NCBI GenBank assembly: GCA_023955635.1
Contig: JAMXHR010000010.1
Span: forward strand, 434,001-498,000
Source of the DNA: Methanosarcina sp. ERenArc_MAG2
Lineage (GTDB): Archaea; Halobacteriota; Methanosarcinia; Methanosarcinales; Methanosarcinaceae
Length of the DNA: 64,000 bases
Direction of reading: 5' to 3'
Position numbers and translations under genes: made by a program. Shown in pieces: positions 1-11,468 of this stretch (the stretch's first letter is position 1; every line of letters begins with the position of its first letter). Under the pieces are notes generated by a model. That model was not told where the DNA came from, searched no databases, and saw only the letters and a list, made by a program, of their open reading frames with translations.

Positions 1-16
1 ATTTTTTAGTTTACAC

Positions 17-42
17 CAATCACTGGATTTTGAAACTGAGTC
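17..42. repeat. Solo end of a small inverted-repeat element
   Basis: The sequence CACTGGATTTTGAAACTGAGTC closely matches the right terminal repeat of the MITE at 42863-43065 (CACTAGATTTTGGAACTGAGTC). No partner end is visible, so this is a remnant or is cut by the window edge. Confidence 0.4.
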
Positions 43-460
43 ATTATGAACTAAACTAAATATTACTAGGCTAAGAAAGTATATTCTGCTTTTCAGGATT
101 TGGTTTTTAAAATTGTATCGATTTACAGTCGGGATCTATCAAACCTGCAAGAAATACAGCTACGTTTATTCATAAAATGTAGCTATTTTTGGGATTTTTA
201 GCTAATTTTAATTGATTTGCATATCTCTTTTAACTCAAAATAGCCACGTTTTAGAATTATGTAGCTATCGGTGCGAACTCCAAATACCCATAAAAAAAGC
301 AACATATATTAATCAACACCGGTAAAATTAACACAATGATAGATGAACCAGATACAGACATGATCAAAGATAGAATAACGACAATGATCGGCTTTTCAGG
401 AATCCTAGCAGGAATTCTAGTGCATCGATTCCAAAGTATGTCATAAATGAATTTTTTGAA

Positions 461-538
461 AACCGCGGAAAGCACGGAAGATACGGAAATAAGTAGTAAA
501 AGCGTGGTTCTTTCGTGCTTTCTGTGTTTTCCGTGGTT
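461..538. repeat. Imperfect 28-bp inverted repeat
   Basis: The left arm 461-488 (AACCGCGGAAAGCACGGAAG onward) pairs with the complement of 511-538, with about seven mismatches. The two arms would fold into a long stem. Open frames through here read across the repeat and do not look like genes. Function unknown. The rest of 1-732 is AT-rich and holds nothing else I can support. Confidence 0.45.
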
Positions 539-732
539 GTAATATCCAGATCGAATCACTCTGCGACCAGCTCGTTTTCCTTGTTATAAAATTCCATGTG
601 ACTTAAAATAATATTTGCGTCATAAGCTGTAATTATTTGCTTATTATGTATTTATTTGAGAATCGATGCACTAGTAAACACAGTAAACGTACTGGTTCCG
701 TTGCAAAAACTGTTAACTATTTAATAATTTAA

Positions 733-1044
733 AAAACTTTTGAAAGTAAACTTTACATTATCCAGAAGTTCCGCAAACTCAAAAGATGGTTAAAAAACTG
801 GAAAAACTCTTTTTTAGTTGACCTAAAAACTCGGATACAGGCACCTTATAACCAGCTAGCTACCATCAGGTCTAAAGAAGAAAAGCACAGTTCTACATTA
901 AAGGAAGAGCTGGAGAAAGCTCATCAGGATAAAGATAATATCCAAAGTCTCTATGACAATTACATGCGACAAATACAAACGTTGATTCAACAGAAGGCGA
1001 TTGAAGCACCTGGAGCTAAGAAGCCATGGTGGAGGTTCTGGTAA
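733..1044 (+). pseudogene. C-terminal fragment of a coiled-coil protein ending KKPWWRFW
   Basis: The reading frame is open from just after a stop at 730 to TAA at 1042-1044. It has no ATG near its start; the first in-frame ATG is at 965. The translation is lysine/glutamate-rich and heptad-like (KEELEKAHQDKDNIQSLYDN), then IEAPGAKKPWWRFW. The aromatic tail recurs at 50123-50200 and 52433-52633 in this window, so a family of small coiled-coil proteins with a conserved Trp-rich end has left several partial copies. The missing N-terminus suggests truncation. Function unknown. Confidence 0.5.
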
Positions 1045-1143
1045 CTTCATCTTCAAATTTTTGAATAATAAATCCCCCCACTACCCTTTAGCGTCGATCT
1101 TTTTTTTGTCTTTCAATTTAGGGTTTATTTACTTTTAGAATAT

Positions 1144-1195
1144 AGTTCCGTTGCAAAAAATCTTAATATTTAAGCAAAAATTTATTTCCATAGGA
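1144..1195. mobile_element. IS6-type terminal repeat remnant
   Basis: GTTCCGTTGCAAAAAATCTT is the terminal repeat of the IS6-family elements in this window. The following 30 bases match the outer end of the remnant at 3972. Only the end survives, and the MITE at 1211 follows directly. Confidence 0.5.
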
Positions 1196-1210
1196 ATAAT
1201 TGTTTTATAA

Positions 1211-1603
1211 CCTGAGTTTGACAGTTTGATTTTTATGTTGAAAGATTGTTTTCATATCTGTTGAAATAAGTAATATTATTTCACCAAATTTTTGCCCATT
1301 TTTTACTATTCAATTTGACAGATGATTCTCTTTCTCTTGATGGCTATTTTCATAGTTTTTGATCAAATTTTTGGTATAGAATTTGACAGATAGCATGAAT
1401 ATCAGATAAAATACAGATACTATCCAAAAAGTCAGGTGCCAAAAGTGCTAAAATGGGACAAAAATCTCTACTAATTTACCTTATAGTGATTGTGAAGCTG
1501 GAAAATCAGAGGCAATTTGATGAAATTTATGAATACTGTCAATTGATTTTTGACAAAAAATTGAAGCTTCTCACTAAATTTAATTTGTACTGTCAAACTA
1601 AGG
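1211..1603. mobile_element. 393-bp MITE, TTATAA target duplication
   Basis: The terminal repeats CCTGAGTTTGACAGT (1211-1225) and its complement (1589-1603) differ at one base. TTATAA occurs directly outside both ends (1205-1210 and 1604-1609). Several internal copies of TTTGACAG or its complement suggest nested or decayed units. There is no coding capacity. It belongs with the element at 54302-54497, which has the same target site and a similar end. Confidence 0.65.
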
Positions 1604-2112
1604 TTATAAAATGATTTAAAACATTGACCTTTTAGGTCTATGTGGCACTGTCAAGTCTACGAGAGTTAATGAATTTGTTCAGCTACTGTCGAGCCTATAA
1701 ATTATCTATCTTCCATAGACTTAACGGTACTAGAAATCCCAACGTTTTGTCATAAAATGTAGCTATATATCATTATTAATCAGTCCTCGATGGCCTTAAA
1801 AGTCCTACAGCTGTAATGATCCAGACAAATACATCGGTTTTGCCAAAACAGGTGATTGGTATTTTTTAGACTAAGATAACGATTTATCCAGAATCATGGA
1901 TAATTTTTTTGCAATTGAACCAAAGAGCCAATTGTTAGAGATAGTGGTAATAAAAGTCATATAGAGATGTAAAAGTTGTAATGTTTGCAATTCAATCAAA
2001 TGTTAGGGTGTTAATTAGTGAAAATTTTTTTGAGACCAGACAGTGCTTTCTTTTATTCATTAATTGCTAAAGCCCTAATGAAAATTATGGTAGTAGTCGG
2101 GAGTTATGGCCT
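1604..2112. other. Intergenic, AT-rich
   Basis: No open frame or structured element was recognised. The 15-mer CATAAAATGTAGCTA (1752-1766) also occurs at 170-184. GGGAG at about 2099-2103 is a plausible ribosome binding site for the protease gene at 2113. Confidence 0.3.
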
Positions 2113-3698
2113 ATGTCGAATAATTTTGAGATTAAATCCGAGGTAACGAAACTTGGAAAGCAGCATTTTGCATTTTTGCCTGATGGACGTAAGTTTGTGG
2201 TTGAAGACCCCACAACCTTCACGGAAAGAGTACTCAAATCTAGAGAAATAGTGGATAAAGGTCTTATGGGAGTCCCCCGGATATATCCAGATATTATTCC
2301 TCCGGAATCATATTCTTTAGCCGCCTATCAGACGCCAATCAAGGATCAAAAGGATCGTGGGACTTGTTGGGCATTTGCAGGTGCAGCTGCGATGGAAGCC
2401 GCTTACAAGAGAAAATACGGCATAACTCTCGATCTCTCCGAGCAATATATCTTCTCATTACAAAAATGCATGGAGCTTTATTCTGATTATGCAACAAGCA
2501 CAGTAAAACACGAAAATAATAGCTCATTTTGGGATGCACAAGGTTCCAGTGATATTGTTGTTAATCTAGCTCGTTTTGCGGCGCCTGAAGAAAAGTACGC
2601 GCTTTATAAGACACATGCGGAATTGGAGGAAATGCGCAAGAAAATTCCTGGAGCAGGTGCGCTTGATTGGAATTCGACACAAGAGCAGTTAGATGCATTT
2701 GAGTACTCTTACGACTTAATCCCTCTTGCAGCACGTTTAAATGCAAAGTATCGCGTGACGGGATACTCTCCAATGCCCAGTCTAAGCATTGAAGCAATGG
2801 AGCACGTATTAAGCAGTGGGCATGAGATAGTAGTTGATTTGAATTGGGGGCATGTCGTCCTGTTAATTGGGTATGACCAAAAGAAAAAGATCTTTTTAAT
2901 CAAGAACTCCTGGGGAGATAGTGATTTTTGGCAAAGGCCCTATGATACTGTAAAAAATGAAGTGATAGGCGGTTACTATATTACCGATGTCAGTGACCCT
3001 AATGCAGAACCTGAATTAGGTGCAATGTGGCTTGGCCAATGGAAAATGGATCATGATGGATGGAAAGGTGATTTGACAATTAGACGTTTCACTGATCTGA
3101 GACAACAAGATCCGAAGGCAGCCACAAAGCTTGGCAACTATTATCGAGATGGCAAACGATTTGATGTAAATGGTTATTTCTCTGATAATGGTCGATCTAT
3201 GATCTACTATATTGCCGATACGATCAATAGAGTCCAGCCTGGAACACTTACAGGTCAGAGATTTGAGACTTATCTCTTCTCCTGGGATAGGATTAATGCT
3301 GCCGGTACGACATCGTGGCAACAAATACCCTTTGGCGTTGCTTCGAGACGCGGACCAATCCCTGGAAAATACTCAAATAAATTCGAGATTAATGAGTGGA
3401 AAGGAACATGGTCGATGAACCACGATGGCTGGCAGGGAACTCTTACAATTAATACCATAACTCCTCTATTTCTTGGAATATCAACTGTGAGTGGTACATA
3501 CTTAACCTCAGAAAAAAATCATTGCCCTTTTTTGGTTCTATCCCAACCGGCCGTCCTCATCTTATAACAATTAATATTCCTTTCGCTAGCGATAATAACC
3601 AGCGATTCGACCTCATGTATCATACATGGGAAGATGGTGTATTTTCAGGTGTTACTTATTGGGGTGGAAAGAAGTTTGGTGTGCAGGGTTTTAAATGA
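2113..3698 (+). CDS. Papain-like (C1A) cysteine protease with C-terminal beta-barrel-like repeats
   Basis: A papain-fold peptidase: QKDRGTCWAFAG carries the nucleophile Cys85, GHVVLLIGYD the His247, and IKNSWG the Asn265. These are the expected C1A catalytic residues, with Gln upstream in KDQKDRGTC. There is no signal peptide, so it is probably cytoplasmic. After about residue 295 come two related modules, each starting W-x-M-x-H-D-G-W-x-G-x-L-x-I, likely small beta-barrels that bind ligand or substrate. The first frame ends at 3567. One extra A in the A7 run at 3512-3518 would extend it in frame to TGA at 3696-3698, completing the second module (TGRPHLITINIPF, then GKKFGVQGFK). A homopolymer error is likely; a real frameshift is the alternative. 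It lies beside STAND and CHAT genes, consistent with a role in defence or cell death. Confidence 0.75.
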
Positions 3699-3971
3699 AT
3701 GATAAGAGCAGCAAGCTTTAGTAGGAAGGGTATCGTCCCGATTTTAACGTAGATGTACGCTAAGAGATAATCACTAATTTTGGGTAAGCAAAATCGATGA
3801 GGATAGCCATATTAGAGAAGTTTATCTCGTTCTCTTAATGCTAATATGGCCGGTAAGTAGCCCGGGGAATTTCACCCCTAGGCCCTCTCAGTTGGATAAG
3901 AAGAAGCAGTTGCCCGCTTCCCTCTCCGACGAACGGAGCGTAAAAGTTTCCCTTTACTCCGCTCTGGCGCG
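3699..3971. other. Intergenic with partial palindromic element
   Basis: Holds CGATTTTAACGTAGATGTAC (3739-3758), which resembles the palindromic element at 37714-37749. No gene is seen. The region ends at an IS6 terminal repeat. Confidence 0.3.
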
Positions 3972-4178
3972 GGTTCCGTTGCAAAAAATCTTAATATTGA
4001 AGCAAAATTTTAGTTTCACACCAAAGAATGTAAAAAAGCAGAATGTTTCTCAGATAACATCCAGATTTAGGCAGGTATTCCAAATAACTTATTTATAAAG
4101 TTAACTTCATCAAGAACCGAGTAATTAAAAGTATCAACCTGTCCCTTTTTAATCATATTCATAGCTTCAATTCCTTTT
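3972..4178 (-). mobile_element. IS6-family 3' end remnant
   Basis: GGTTCCGTTGCAAAAAATC (from 3972) is the IS6 terminal repeat. Reading the minus strand from 4178 gives KGIEAMNMIKKGQV, then VLDEVNFINKLFG, the C-terminus of the IS6 transposases at 53597 and 55362. The N-terminal three quarters are absent. From 4179 to 4418 I see nothing further. Confidence 0.65.
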
Positions 4179-4418
4179 TTCCCACAATTGCCTATGTGTT
4201 TGTTTTATTGATTGTTCCATAGTATATAGGAATGTACTTGTTTACTTCGACTACGATCCCATAAAATACAAAAATTATATGAAAAACACATAGACACATT
4301 TCTCGGTGTCTACAGATACCGATTTAAATAAGTGTTACTACAAAAAAGGGAAATATAAGCCTTTATGAAAAGGCAGTTATAGATCCTTTAAGTCATTGGG
4401 AGTTTAGTAAGATCTCCA

Positions 4419-7230
4419 TTATTTTGGGTAATTTGAACCTTTTCCTATTTTTTGATAAAGTAGGAGTGCTTTTTCGTAATTTCCCATATTTTCATAAAGT
4501 TTTGCTAGATTGTTTAGTGTTTGTGCAACATATGGGTGCTGCGGACCCAACACTTTTTCATCGATTTCAAGTGCCCTTTGATAAAGTGGGAGTGTTTTTT
4601 CGTAATCTCCCATTTTGTCATAGAATAAAGCGAGATTATTTAGTGAATTTGCAACATCTGGGTGCTGCGGACCCAGTACTTTTTCACGAATGTCAAGTGC
4701 CCTTTGATAAAGTGGGAGTGCTTTTTCGTAAGCTCCCATATCGTCATAGAGTGCTGCGAGATTGTTTAGTGTAGTTGCAACATATGGGTGCTGCGAACCC
4801 AGTACTTTTTCACTAATGTCAAGTGCCCTTTGATAAAGTGGGAGTGTTTTTTCGTAATCTCCCATATTGTAATAGAGTGCTGCGAGATTGTTTAGTGTAG
4901 TTGCAACATATGGGTGCTGCGGACCCAGTACTTTTTTACGAATATCAAGTGCCCTTTGATAAAGTGGGAGTGCTTTTTCGTAAGCTCCCATATGACGATA
5001 GAATAAAGCGAGACTGTTTAGTGAATTTGCAACATCTGGGTGCTGCGGACCCAGTACTTTTTCACGAATGTCAAGTGCCCTTTGATAAAGTGGGAGTGCT
5101 TTTTCGTAAGCTCCCATATTGTAATAGAGTGCTGCGAGATTGTTTAGTGTTTGTGCAACATCTGGGTGCTGCGGACCTAGTACTTTTTCACGAATGTCAA
5201 GTGCCCTTTGATAAAGTGGGAGTGCTTTTTCGTAAGCTCCCATATCGTCATAGAGTAAAGCGAGATTATTTAGTGAATTTGCAACATCTGGGTGCTGCGA
5301 ACTCAGTACTTTTTCACGAATGTCAAGTGCCCTTTGATAAAGTGGGAGTGCTTTTTCGTAAGCTCCCATACTTTCATAGAGTAATGCGAGATTGTTTAGT
5401 GTAGTTGCAACATCTGGGTGCTGCGAACCCAGTACTTTTTCACTAATGTCAAGTGCCCTTTGATAAAGTGGGAGTGCTTTTTCATAATCTCCCATTTTGT
5501 CATAGAGTAAAGCGAGATTATTTAGTGAATTTGCAACATCTGGGTGCTGCGAACTCAGTACTTTTTCACTAATGTCAAGTGCCCTTTGATAAAGTGGGAG
5601 TGCTTTTTCGTAATCTCCCATATTGTAATAGAGTGCTGCGAGATTATTTAGTGAAGCTGCAACATCTGGATGTTCAGGTCCGAGTTTTACTTCAAGAATT
5701 TGCAGCATTTCTTTATGCATTGGGGTAATTAATTGCCAGAATGCTGCCTTATAGAACGAAGCGGAAACAGTAACAAACCAATTGAGCAGATCTTTTGGTT
5801 CAAACGTTTTCTTTGCGTGATAAAAAGATTCTGTCAGAGCGATTTCATGTTCTTTTGTGATTGCCTTAATATCTACGTTCTCAAGTTTGTCGCTATAATA
5901 ATCACATATAGCTTTGTGTATTCTTTTTACTGAATCTGGCTTTTTCTTTTCTTGAGTTCTTTGAAGACATTCCTGCATCAGCTGATGCATTTGCTTTTTT
6001 CGTTTTCGGCTTTTAAAATAAAAGAAAAATTACACAGATCTTCATATTCATTTGTTGGATATCCCGTATTGAATTCTTTTACAAGATATCTAAAAAGATC
6101 ATAGTCCCAGAAACGAGGGATGGAAAGAACGTTTAATGAATTCTTTTCTTCAGTACTTAAAAATCTAAAGAATCTATCCGCAATTTCTTTATGACTTTTC
6201 CCAAAATCCTCAGGTTTTGGCTTTCCACCTGTTTTTATGATTTTTAAATAAGTTTCTGCAGATAACTCCAAATAATAAGGAACGCCTTTACTCCCATTAA
6301 ATATGGCTTCCTGTATCTCATTATCATTGATATCTTGGGCTACAAGATATTCTATACAGTAGTCTCTGAGCAGTTTCTCTACTTCATACTGGGTAAGATA
6401 TTCGCTCCACTCACTGCCCATTTCTTCCCATCTAAGTGATTCTCTGCTACAAATAACCCATAACACTCTTTCTGGTAAGCTTAGAATTAGTTCTCTTATA
6501 CATTTATCCAAAGAATAACCATTATCTGAATAGTTTTCCCGTAAGACTTCATATGTATCTATAAATAATACTACAGGTTTTGAAGTACATTTCAGATAAT
6601 TATTAAGGTCTTGCGCCCAGAAATCAGAAAGCTTTTCTTCAATAATTAAAGGTTCTTCTTCTGAAAGTTCTTTGAGTTCTTTCTCTCCTTTAGTTGTCCA
6701 CCATTCTCGAAGATAATCCGGAAGATCTTTTAGTATAAGTTTTCCAGCATTATGCACTATACCTAAGGGAGATATTTTACTAGCGATTCCAAAAATATCA
6801 TCAAAAGCATTGTTACCCTTAAAAAGCAAGTAGTTGTCTTTTCTAAGGGGAATTTCAGGATTTGCCTTTTTCCAGTAAATAGCATGTGCGATTTCAAAGG
6901 CAGGGAAGTCTATCTTAAATTTTTCTTGGAGATTGTGTTTTAATGTTACTAAAAAAGTATTTTTTTTCTGTGTTCATCCAATTGCAGGTCTACTGAAGTC
7001 CAGATAATTTCCTGCTGTAGAGTTAAAGGCAAGGTAATGTCTGGGTTTTTATTTTCTTTGTTATATGTTTTTAAGCACTTAATAAATTCATTTCTTAGAC
7101 TGGTCTTACCAATACCTGCAACCCCATAATAAACAAGAACACTAATTTTTCTTGGTCCCAAATTATTTACAGCATCTTTAAAGTTTTGAAGACAAACATT
7201 TCTATCAACAAAAGGAGGTTGCATTACCAT
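4419..7230 (-). CDS. STAND P-loop ATPase with C-terminal TPR array (two frame breaks)
   Basis: Read as one gene from ATG at 7230. Residues about 30-45 hold the Walker A GVAGIGKTS. The middle section (6829-5978) has a Walker B-like VVLFIDTYEVL, a sensor-like LWVICSRES and a winged-helix-like region. The C-terminal section (5990-4419) is ten or more 42-residue tetratricopeptide repeats (YEKALPLYQRALDI, then LNNLALLYDDMG). STAND proteins with TPRs sense a ligand on the repeats and oligomerise through the ATPase. There is no obvious N-terminal effector domain, so it may recruit a separate protein. The frame breaks at T8 (6960-6967) and T6 (5995-6000). One extra base at each run restores a continuous protein, including the stretch FLVTLKHNLQEKF, so I favour sequence error over decay. 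No partner gene shares its strand. Confidence 0.7.
4460..5670 (-). repeat. Tandem 126-bp repeats encoding TPRs
   Basis: About ten 126-bp units encode 42-residue TPRs. Adjacent units are nearly identical in DNA (for example AAAGTGGGAGTGCTTTTTCG in most units). Such similarity allows unequal recombination, so copy number may vary between strains and may be mis-assembled here. Confidence 0.75.
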
Positions 7231-7400
7231 ATAATCACTACAAAAGAACTATTTTGATTAAAAATTTTCAATTTTTGACATATATTCAATCATTCCATAT
7301 ATATCTGCTGAAAATTATCAAAAATTTTTGCTAATCAGTCAAATGCTATCTCAGAAAACACAAATGACAAAAAAACATCATAAAAAATAAGCTGTTGACA

Positions 7401-7433
7401 AATACGAACGTTTTCTGATAGAACGTTCGTATT
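7401..7433. promoter_or_regulatory. Perfect 12-bp inverted repeat upstream of the STAND gene
   Basis: AATACGAACGTT (7401-7412) and AACGTTCGTATT (7422-7433) are perfect complements around a 9-nt loop, about 170 bp upstream of the ATG at 7230. A related half-site, GTTCGTA, lies near 7508. This could be an operator or an RNA hairpin. It does not match any IS end found here. Confidence 0.4.
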
Positions 7434-7530
7434 TTAGGGTGAATTTTGCAGTTTTTACTATCCTATTTCTCGGAAATCAGCAGCAAACACGAACTTTTTA
7501 CTGTTATGTTCGTATCCAATTTTTGAAATA

Positions 7531-7769
7531 CCCATGTTAGGATTTCAGTTTTTTTGATCTGCTAATAAAACTTTAAAAGGAATTGAAGCTATGAATATGA
7601 TTAAAAAAGGACAAGTAAATGATCTTTACTCTGTCCTTAATGAAGTCAAATACATTAATCAATTGTTTGGTTTAGTTTTATAATATTGATATATCTTCTT
7701 GAATATTTTAATGTTTGTTCATTGTCTGTAGATTTACATGTTTATTCTGAGATTTTTTGCAACGGAACC
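7531..7769 (+). mobile_element. IS6-family 3' end remnant
   Basis: From about 7531 the plus strand matches the IS6 transposase 3' end (KGIEAMNMIKKGQVNDL, then VKYINQLFGLVL, stop near 7683), followed by the 3' non-coding tail and the terminal repeat GCAACGGAACC ending at 7769. The 5' part is missing. It abuts the stop of the first CHAT gene. Confidence 0.7.
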
Positions 7770-7771
7770 CA

Positions 7772-10700
7772 TTATGCTCCGTTAACTGTGAATGCTGCCC
7801 AATAATAGAGATGGAGGAAAGGCTTCTCTTCTGGAGATTTTTTAGCCGTCTCAATATATCTTTCCCTATAATGCTCTATGAACTCCTTACTCTTACCTTT
7901 CCATTTTCCTGATTTATAGCACTTCTCCACATAATCTGCTATTTGTTTAGCCTTAAGGCCTCTTACCCAGAGCTGAGCGTCCTGTAATGCCTGAGGAATG
8001 TCCATTCCTCCAACAATATGATTCGAGTAGAATCGTTCCATTAATATGGCTGTTGAAATATCTGGGACAGACCAAAGACTGCTGACCACGCATGGAACAC
8101 CTGCAAGCATAAAACCTGTTGGTAAGCCAAAGAACTCATCAGCACTTCCTTTCATTCCATCAGTAATACCTGACTCACAGGCAGAGAGTGTAACTAACCT
8201 TGCAGAGGACAAGTCAACAATATTATTCTGCAGATCTTTTATATTCAAAGTTTTTCCTCCTACCAGGTGCAGACCAGACGTGGGTGGGTCATCCCAGTTG
8301 TAGCTGCCATGACAGGAGAAATGGATATATGATTTTCCAGATACACCTTCAATGACTGTTGTTTTGGTACCAGTTTCACCTATATGTATCAGGGAAGACT
8401 TAAAAAGTTTTGATATGGTCTGACCTTCGCATCTTGAAAAAACCAGTGCAGGATCTTCCTCAGGATTGATAACTGTATAAAGATCTTTTCCTTCAATTGT
8501 AACAGCCCTATTATGCATTTCTATAAGCATTGGGATGGAAGGAGCGTAGCTTACACAATAACATTGGCATAGAAGCTGACCATCGGATAAGGGAACAGAA
8601 TGTAATGGAAGTATAAATAGATTGCTCGAAGGTAGGAGAATTAATCTTTTAATTTGAGATGTCAATTTTGATAACATTGGATAGAAAAGACTATCAGCAA
8701 TACAAGATAAGACTTCATTTGAAGTTTTCTGCCATTCATGGAAAGTGCTATAAAAAAGATCACATGCCTCTGAGAGTTGTTTTTTTACTTCGGAAGTTTT
8801 TTCAGTTTCATACTTAGTAATAAAATATTTATAAGTATTTGAGGCACTAATGTAGTTCAGGTAATCACCTACCCATCCACCTGTTACCAGTCTCTGATCA
8901 TTTAACTTGAAGAGCAGACTGTGTAAATCTTCTTCTTTAAAACTAGGGATGTCTATTGATTCTATACCATTTGATCTGCTAACCACGAATCCTACACTTC
9001 CTTTATTGGTTATGCAAAAAGTCAGAAGCGCAGTTTCCTCATCTGGTACCAATAAAATATCAGAGATGTCAAGTTCTTTCTGGAACTCAGGATTATAACT
9101 CTGTACAACTTTTAGCGCAAAATCTAGCTCCTCTAGGGCTAGATGAGCCGTCTCTTCCCTTTGAGAATAATGTTCTTGGCTAGATAGTTTCGTAGCAGCA
9201 AGGTATTTTTTCGAAGCATTTTCATACTTTTTCCATTCCTCTTTTGGAACGCCCTTTGGCTGTTTCATCCTCAAGCGCAATGATTCATTGAGTAACCGTG
9301 TCTTTCCTCTTTCCAGAAAAAGTAGAGCATCTCCAGCCAAGTCCATATGATAGGTAGCAAAACAGGCATTTCGGTAAATGTGAGCATTCTGCCATATCTC
9401 AATTCGCTTACTTTCTGATGACAATCCAGATCGATAGAGAAAATCATCTGCCCTTATTGCATCCTTATAACTATCTACCGCATTCTTCCATTTACCCACA
9501 TCAAAATATATGTCGCCCAAGATTCTACATGTAAGGCAAAAATCATTGGGCATTGTTTCAAATTTATAAATCTTAAGGGCACTATTGCAATAACTAATAG
9601 CTGTCTCGATGTTCTCCGCTTTATCTCCTCGGATACGTTTTTCGTAAGTTTTCGCTAGACTTAAATTTGTTTCAGCCCAGTCTAATGGGAAGTCCTGATA
9701 CGTTCTCACCTTTAGAGCTTGATTAAAATGCTCGATAGCTGTCTCGATGTTCTCAGACTTGCTTCCCTGGATACGGGCAGTGTAGTTAACTGCAAGGTTG
9801 TTTTGAGTCTGGGCCCAGTATGCTGGGAAGTCCTGAAAGGTTCTCACTTTCAAGGCCTGGTTATAGTGCTCGATGGCTTTCTCGATGTTTTCGGACTCGT
9901 CTCCAAAGATACGTTTATAATAAGCATTCGCCAAGTTACTTTGAATATTGGCCCAGTCTAAAGGGAAGTCTTTCTGTGTGTGGACCTCAAGAGCCTGGTT
10001 AAAGTTCTCAATGGCTTTTTCTATATTCTCAGCCTCTTCTCCCAAAAGACGGGAAAGGTAGGCAGTCGCCAGGTTGTTTTTTGTTGTAGCCCAGTCAGCT
10101 GGTAAGTCTTTCTGTGTATAAACCCCAAGGGCATGATTATAGTGCTCAATGGCCTTCTCAATGTTCTCGGCTATATCTCCCCTGAGTCGATTTTTATAGG
10201 CAGAAGCTAGGTTATTCTGAGTCACTGCCCAGTCTAAAGGGAAGTCCTGATATGTTCTTACTTTCAAAGCCTGATTAAAGTGCTCGATGGCTTTCTCGAT
10301 GTTCTCAGTCTTATCTCCTCGAATACGATTCTTGTAGGCAGTTGCTATGTTGTGCTGAGTATCAGCCCAGTCTTCTGGGAAGTCCTTATATGTGTGCACC
10401 TTTAAGACTTGGTTATGGAGCTCGATGGCTTTCTCGATGTTCTCAGCATTGTCTCCCTGAATACGTTGATCGTAGGTAGAAGCCAGGTTATTCTGAGTCA
10501 CTGCCCAGTCTTTTGGAAAGTCCTGAAAGGTTCTCACTTTCAAGGCTTGATTATAATGCTCGATGGCTTTCTCGATATTCTCAGCTTTGTCTCCCCGGAT
10601 ACGAATATGATAGGCATTTGCAAGATCATTCTGAGTTATGGCCCATTCCCATGAGTAGTCTTGATATGTTCTCACTTTCAAGGCTTTATTAAAGTATTTA

Positions 10701-11372
10701 ATGGCTTTCTCGATATTCTCGGCTTTGACTCCTAGAATACGATATTTGTAGGCATTCGCCAAGCAGTGCTGAGTTTTGGCCCATTTTAATGGGAAATCCT
10801 TATAAGTGAATACCTCTGCAGCCTGGTTAAAGTGTTCTATGGCCTTTTCTATGTTCTTAGCTCTATTTCCTTGAGGATTATCAACCAAACTGACACCCAA
10901 ATCACTCATGATAGAAGCCCAAATAATTGGAGAAGACTGACGCCAGTTCATAGATAACAAATTCTGAAGCAATATTATTTTTTTGGCATATCCTGAGGTC
11001 TTGAGAGACTATTGACCTCTTCTAATTTCATTAGGAGATAATGATAATCTTTAGATGTTTCATTGGAGAGACTTGATATCTCCTTGAAGGCTTGGTCAAT
11101 ACCAACTTCTCGGCAATAAGCCAGTACATTGCGACGATTTAGAATTAATTTGTTAACTTTCTCGCTTGGTGCAGTCTTGCATAAGTCTATGAGCATCGAA
11201 TCTGCCTCTTCGCTTAGCAATTCCGGATGCTGCTCCATTATTCGACGAGCATCGTTTGCGTTGGATATATTTAGAAATGCTTCAACAACTTTTATAATAT
11301 TCTCATTTTTTAGATATTCACTTTTATTTAGATTCTTACTTTTTTGCCAAAAATCCGATTCCAAAATCCCAT
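7772..11372 (-). CDS. TPR-CHAT caspase-like protease, paralogue 1
   Basis: The C-terminal CHAT domain (caspase family) has the catalytic pair His in IHFSCHGSYNW (about 8310) and Cys in TLSACESGIT (about 8180), followed by GVPCVVSSLWSVPD. Upstream are about nine 46-residue TPR-like repeats (AENIEKAIEHFNQALKVRT, then WAVTQNNLASAY) and a short N-terminal helical region. The long frame is 10972-7772. One base added at T7 (10978-10984) joins it to the frame 11364-10975, and one at T6 (11340-11345) joins that to ATG 11372, giving MGFWNRIFGKK. That start matches the MGLWNRFFGNK start of the paralogue at 17274, which supports one continuous gene. TPR-CHAT proteins are proteases switched on by partner binding to the repeats; their substrate here is unknown. 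Downstream is an IS6 remnant. Confidence 0.8.
9590..10870 (-). repeat. Tandem 138-bp TPR-coding repeats (CHAT paralogue 1)
   Basis: Units of about 138 bp encode 46-residue repeats with invariant AENIEKAIE and W-A-x-T-Q-N-N-L-A cores. They are more diverged at DNA level than the array at 4460-5670. Confidence 0.7.
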
Positions 11373-11468
11373 TATTCCACCGCTGCTGAGGGCTAGATGA
11401 CTAATAATGATCGAACGTCAGTAGAAAGCTATATTCTCTATTGAGCTTTGTAGCATATCAACTAATGG

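Noticed and set aside
257..559. 100-residue minus-strand frame
   Set aside because: It reads through the 28-bp inverted repeat at 461-538, has no ribosome site or motif, and most of its composition comes from that repeat.
4424..5404. Plus-strand frames made of FDKVGVLFRKLPY repeats
   Set aside because: They are the complement of the TPR-coding repeats; the minus strand has the recognised TPR consensus.
4460..5670. CRISPR-like regular repeats
   Set aside because: The period is 126 bp, there are no unique spacers, and the units are continuous TPR codons.
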